From positions 310,001 to 374,000 of the forward strand of contig NZ_VFRP01000002.1 in the NCBI RefSeq assembly GCF_006385685.1: a stretch of 64,000 bases of DNA, read 5' to 3'. Positions 61,055 through 64,000 of the stretch are shown piece after piece. The position numbers and the translations under genes are program-made. Position 1 is the first letter of the stretch. Every line of letters begins with the position of its first letter. Source of the stretch: Amaricoccus solimangrovi (GTDB lineage Bacteria; Pseudomonadota; Alphaproteobacteria; Rhodobacterales; Rhodobacteraceae). Under the pieces are notes generated by a model. The model saw only the letters and a list, made by a program, of their open reading frames with translations. It did not search any database and was not told the DNA's origin.

Positions 61055-61777
61055 TCAGTCTTCGAAGGTCCAGGTGGCGGGGTTGTACGTCCGGGCGCGC
61101 TCCCGCCGCTGAAGCAGGATCTCGTAGGCGTGCAGGATCCGGCGGTCTGGCCGCCCCTGCCAGAGCAGCTTCCGGCGGAAGTGTCCGAGATGGACGACCG
61201 CCGCGTTCTCGCCGGGAACGAACTTGCGGGGAGCGCCGACCCTGGCATCGTAGCGCCCCTTGCCGCCGTGGCGCGCGGCGCCGGAGCGGATCCGCGCCGC
61301 CGGCCGGAAATGCTTGAGAATTCGGAAGCCGGGCACCTGCGACACCACCATCCCTATGTCGACGGGCACGGGTTGTCCGGCGACCTCGATCCGGTAAAGG
61401 CCGCTCGTGACGCTGAAATAGGGCCAGAGCGCGGGGGGAATGGCCGCCAGAAGGTCACGGGGAACGGGCTTGCCGCCGCCGCCGCCGCGCTCTGCCATCC
61501 GCGCGTCCAGATGGAGCGCCGCGGCGATCAGATCCTTCAGGACCACGCCGTTCCTCCAGCCGCCCCAGTCGTCGAGCGACAGCGGCCCCTCGCGGGTGCC
61601 GCTTCGCGGCGTACCCACCCGCCTGGCGGTCGCCGGCGGCGCCGGAACCCGCCCGGCCGGCGCCGCCTCGAAACGACGCCCACCGCAGATCGGGCAATCC
61701 GGCCGTCCGCAACGGTGGCGCCGGCGGTCGAGAAGGCTCGCCACCAGCCGGTCGAGGGCGCGTTCATGGATGGACAT
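61055..61777 (-). CDS. Unknown protein with N-terminal Cys cluster
   Basis: A 240-residue protein. Near the N-terminus CGRPDCPICGG (C23, C28, C31) could hold a metal. The middle has LSLDDWGGWRNGVVLKDLIAAALHLDARM and ALWPYFSVTSGLYRIEVAGQPVPVDIGMVV, and the C-terminus is basic (HLGHFRRKLLWQGRPDRRILHAYEILLQRRERART). No family is recognised. The gene overlaps the DUF4438 gene by 14 bp, so it is firmly in the same operon. Confidence 0.65.
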   Translation of the reverse strand: MSIHERALDRLVASLLDRRRHRCGRPDCPICGGRRFEAAPAGRVPAPPATARRVGTPRSGTREGPLSLDDWGGWRNGVVLKDLIAAALHLDARMAERGGGGGKPVPRDLLAAIPPALWPYFSVTSGLYRIEVAGQPVPVDIGMVVSQVPGFRILKHFRPAARIRSGAARHGGKGRYDARVGAPRKFVPGENAAVVHLGHFRRKLLWQGRPDRRILHAYEILLQRRERARTYNPATWTFED

Positions 61778-62801
61778 CGGCTCTTCTCCCTGTCCGGAGC
61801 GCCCGCCCGGACGGGGGCGCGAGAGGGCGGGTCCGCCGCGTGAAGGTCGGCTCCACCCGGGGCGCCGCCGCGGGCCGGACACCATAGAGCACCGCCAGGT
61901 TGGCATTCGGGTCATGGCGCGGCCTCAGCCGCCCGGCCGGTCCGCTGAGCAGCGCCGTCACGCCCGGCCCATGGCCGGAAACCGTGCTGTCGGAATGCAC
62001 CACCACGCCGATCGTCACGTGCCGCCGCGCGTAGGAGCGGCCATGGCGCCCCTCCGTGTCGAGAATGGCGACGATGTCGCCGAAGCGCAGGCTGCCCAGG
62101 CGGAAGCGTTCCACGGCCTCGTGATCGAAGAGCTGGATGTCGCAATCCCCGAGCGACGCCGAGCCCCTGCCGAGCCCGGAGCCCATCAGCGCCGCCGGCA
62201 CCAGATGCGTCACCGGGACGAGGAGGCGCCCGCCTTCGACGAGGATGCCCATGCGCGCGATCAGGCCCGGATCGGCGTTCATCGCGGCGACTTCGGGGAA
62301 ATTCGGCAGGCGGAGCCCCTGCCCCGTGGCCGCGATCTGAACCATGTCGCCCACCCGCATCCGGCGCATCGGCTCGCGGGGAAAGTCCACGATCACATGC
62401 CCGACCCCGCCATGTTTGCCGGTGACCAGCCCCTTCGCGCCCGCCGCCGGTCCCGAGACCACCCGCGCCGCGTTGCCGACGCAGGCGAGCAGGTTCAGCC
62501 CGCGGTTCGCCGCGTCCGGTACCGGGCCCTCAGTCTTCCCGGTCGCGCGGATCGAGACCGCCGGTTCGAGATGATCGGCCGCGATGCCGACGCAGCGGTC
62601 GCCGATGCGGTGGCTGAGCGTGATGCCGCCCGGCCCCGGCAGCACCCGCGCCACGCCGTCCTGGCCGATCCGGTACGGCGAGCCCTTGCTGAGCGGAGGC
62701 GTGACGCGCCCGAGCACCGCGATGGTCGCCAGTTCCTCGCGGTTGACGCGGGGACCGCCGGGGGACGGGGCCGGCGGTCCGGGAGGCGCGGAGGCGATCA
62801 T
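61764..62801 (-). CDS. DUF4438 family protein
   Basis: A 345-residue protein that follows the DUF4438 pattern: GPGGITLSHRIGDRCVGIAADHLEPAVSI, LLACVGNAARVVSGPAAGAKGLVTGKHGGVGHVIVDFP, MRVGDMVQIAATGQGLRL and VTHLVPAALMGSGLGRGSA. The family has a cyclophilin-like beta-barrel fold in a known structure but no assigned reaction. The last 50 residues are an Arg/Pro-rich extension. The ATG overlaps the preceding gene's stop by 4 bp. It is the most recognisable member of the unknown operon. Confidence 0.78.
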   Translation of the reverse strand: MIASAPPGPPAPSPGGPRVNREELATIAVLGRVTPPLSKGSPYRIGQDGVARVLPGPGGITLSHRIGDRCVGIAADHLEPAVSIRATGKTEGPVPDAANRGLNLLACVGNAARVVSGPAAGAKGLVTGKHGGVGHVIVDFPREPMRRMRVGDMVQIAATGQGLRLPNFPEVAAMNADPGLIARMGILVEGGRLLVPVTHLVPAALMGSGLGRGSASLGDCDIQLFDHEAVERFRLGSLRFGDIVAILDTEGRHGRSYARRHVTIGVVVHSDSTVSGHGPGVTALLSGPAGRLRPRHDPNANLAVLYGVRPAAAPRVEPTFTRRTRPLAPPSGRALRTGRRADVHP

Positions 62802-63589
62802 GACGCCACCTCGCACCAGAACGCGCTGGCGCCGTGCCAGGGGTCGCGCTCCTCGCTGTATTCCGCGTCGTCGGGTTCGAAGTCGGGCGCGTCGTCGAGC
62901 GCCGCGGCGACGGCGCGCGGCGCGAGGAGGCAGACCGCCGCCAGCCGGGCACCCGCGGCTAGGGCGAGCCCGACCGGCCGCGGCGGGGCTTCTCCCGTCC
63001 CGGCGCGGGACAGACGGGCGGCCTGCTCGCCCTCGATCTCAACGCAGTCGAGGCCGGCGGCGGAGAGCATCCGGCACATCCGCGGCGGGCCGTCCGGCTC
63101 GGTCAGCGTCAGGATCACCGGAGCGGCGATCGCGTTCACCGCCGCCAGCGCCAGGGAGTCGCGGGCGCAGAGCCCGAGCGAGGAAACCGGTGTGCCGGGG
63201 GCGAGAAAGCGCTCGAGCAGCGCGGCGAATTCCTGCGACCGTCGGGCAGCGCTCTGGTCGAAGCCCGGCGGCAGGTGGCTTTCGAACAGGACATCGCCGA
63301 TCCAGCAGAACCGTTCGAGCAGCGTCGTGGCGCTCCAGACCGCGTGCCATTCGCGCAGGCGCGGCAGCAGCGCCCGCGCATCCTCCCCCGGATCGGCCAG
63401 ATCGGGATAGTCGATGACCTCGAAACGCTGCAGCAGCGCCCAGAGGCCCTGCGCCAGCCAGCAGCGCCGCCGCTCGGCGAGCGCGAGCGCGATCAGGAGG
63501 CCATGTTCGGAGAAGGCGAGGCGCCCGTCGATGATCAGGTCGGAGTCGGTCTCCGAACCAAGGGCCCTGGCGGCGAGGGGAAGGGTCAT
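62798..63589 (-). CDS. Hypothetical protein, 263 residues
   Basis: An alpha-helical, Leu/Ala-rich protein with several Trp (LAQGLWALLQRF, REWHAVWSATTLLERFCWIGDVLF). The second half has an APVILTLTEPDGPPRMCRMLSAAGLDCVEIEG stretch that looks like an alternating alpha/beta domain. The C-terminus is acidic. No family is recognised. It overlaps the DUF4438 gene by 4 bp and follows the partial upstream gene after 21 bp. The initiation region has an AGGTGGCG ribosome-binding-like stretch. Confidence 0.62.
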   Translation of the reverse strand: MTLPLAARALGSETDSDLIIDGRLAFSEHGLLIALALAERRRCWLAQGLWALLQRFEVIDYPDLADPGEDARALLPRLREWHAVWSATTLLERFCWIGDVLFESHLPPGFDQSAARRSQEFAALLERFLAPGTPVSSLGLCARDSLALAAVNAIAAPVILTLTEPDGPPRMCRMLSAAGLDCVEIEGEQAARLSRAGTGEAPPRPVGLALAAGARLAAVCLLAPRAVAAALDDAPDFEPDDAEYSEERDPWHGASAFWCEVAS

Positions 63590-63610
63590 GGCGCCACCTC
63601 ATGCCGGGAT

Positions 63611-64000
63611 TCAGGCCGGGATCCGCATCGCCTGCCGCGCCGGCAGGCCGACCGACCAGCGCAGCTGGTCGGAGACGCCCGGGAAGCGCCGGCCCTCGGA
63701 GGTCATGCGATAGGCGGCGATCCAGGCTTCCGCGTAGGCCGCGATCGGCCGGATCTCGGCGCGGAACACGTCGATGTCGATCGAGGTCGCGAAGTCGTTC
63801 GACGCGATGAATTCCAGCGCCCGCCGCCCCGCCTCGGCCATCTTCGAGCGTTGCGACAGCGGCGCGTGGCCGTTCAGATGCCGTTGCGAGACGATCTCGA
63901 TCACATCCCATTTGTTGTTCGCATCGAAGCCCTTGAGGATGTCGGGCGCCTCGAGCAGATCGAGCGAGGTCTGCAGGTACTGGCCGATCTCATGCGTCAG
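63611..64000 (-). CDS. Hypothetical protein, 5' end beyond the window
   Basis: The frame is open from the right edge of the window, giving the last 129 residues of a larger protein. Visible segments include LKGFDANNKWDVIEIVSQRHLNGHAPLSQRSKMAEAGRRALEFIASNDFATSIDIDVFRAEIRPIAAYAEAW. It is mostly helical with no recognised motif. It is the most upstream visible gene of the leftward operon. An internal GTG at 63904 exists, but the coding look of the sequence continues past it, so I treat the gene as partial. Confidence 0.6.
   Translation of the reverse strand: MTHEIGQYLQTSLDLLEAPDILKGFDANNKWDVIEIVSQRHLNGHAPLSQRSKMAEAGRRALEFIASNDFATSIDIDVFRAEIRPIAAYAEAWIAAYRMTSEGRRFPGVSDQLRWSVGLPARQAMRIPA

Overview
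The window is high-GC DNA (roughly 70 percent by eye) with dense, often overlapping genes (many ATGA stop/start overlaps) and frequent GTG or TTG starts. The gene set (RutR, FrcABC, a tripartite TRAP transporter, an aa3-type oxidase, LolA, and a RadC next to a dGTPase) points to an alphaproteobacterium, most likely of the Rhodobacterales/Paracoccaceae. This is judged from gene content, since no rRNA is present.

Bases 1-16840 hold a reductive pyrimidine-degradation locus: dihydropyrimidinase, an N-carbamoyl-beta-alanine amidohydrolase (M20), a class III aminotransferase, malonyl-CoA synthetase, an agmatinase-like ureohydrolase and an NMT1/SsuABC-type ABC transporter. A RutR homologue is divergent from the aminotransferase, with a near-consensus RutR box between them. 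The locus is broken up by a phytase-like esterase gene, an ArsR/SRPBCC pair and an acyltransferase. Bases 16915-22101 carry Kup, LolA, a MocA/XdhC pair for molybdoenzyme maturation and a PAP2-like phosphatase. Bases 22277-26970 carry an uncharacterised set: RibD-like reductase, methyltransferase, glycosyltransferase, a 6-pyruvoyl-tetrahydropterin-synthase-like protein with altered metal and catalytic residues, a zinc-type dehydrogenase and a TauE/SafE exporter. I read this set as a possible modified-pterin pathway. A 0.9-kb gene-free stretch with strong hairpins follows.

Bases 27942-32357 are a fructose-type ABC importer (frcBCA) with a divergent ROK regulator and a perfect AT-rich palindrome between them. 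Bases 32350-36863 hold housekeeping genes (RadC, dGTPase, ErpA-type Fe-S carrier, exonuclease III) and a FAD monooxygenase.

A tRNA-Asn at 37022-37096 is the attachment site of a 9.7-kb integrative element (37101-46797). A 51-bp duplication of the tRNA 3' end flanks it. It encodes a tyrosine integrase, AlpA-like excisionase, Toprim primase, DUF3631 helicase-like protein, one HK97-type capsid protein and an XRE/HEPN pair, but no portal, terminase or tail gene. It looks like a phage satellite or a strongly reduced prophage.

Beyond it lie L-serine dehydratase with a divergent GlxA-type AraC regulator, a TRAP transporter, an SDR pseudogene and an oxidase operon (subunits II, I, III-like, III, IV) ending at an IS3-type transposase remnant. 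From 64000 back to 58106 a tightly overlapping leftward operon of at least eight genes runs off the window. It contains a DUF4438 protein, a trypsin-like protease, a methyltransferase, a LuxR-type regulator and four proteins I cannot name. This operon, the pterin-like cluster and the capsid-bearing element are the best candidates for undescribed systems.
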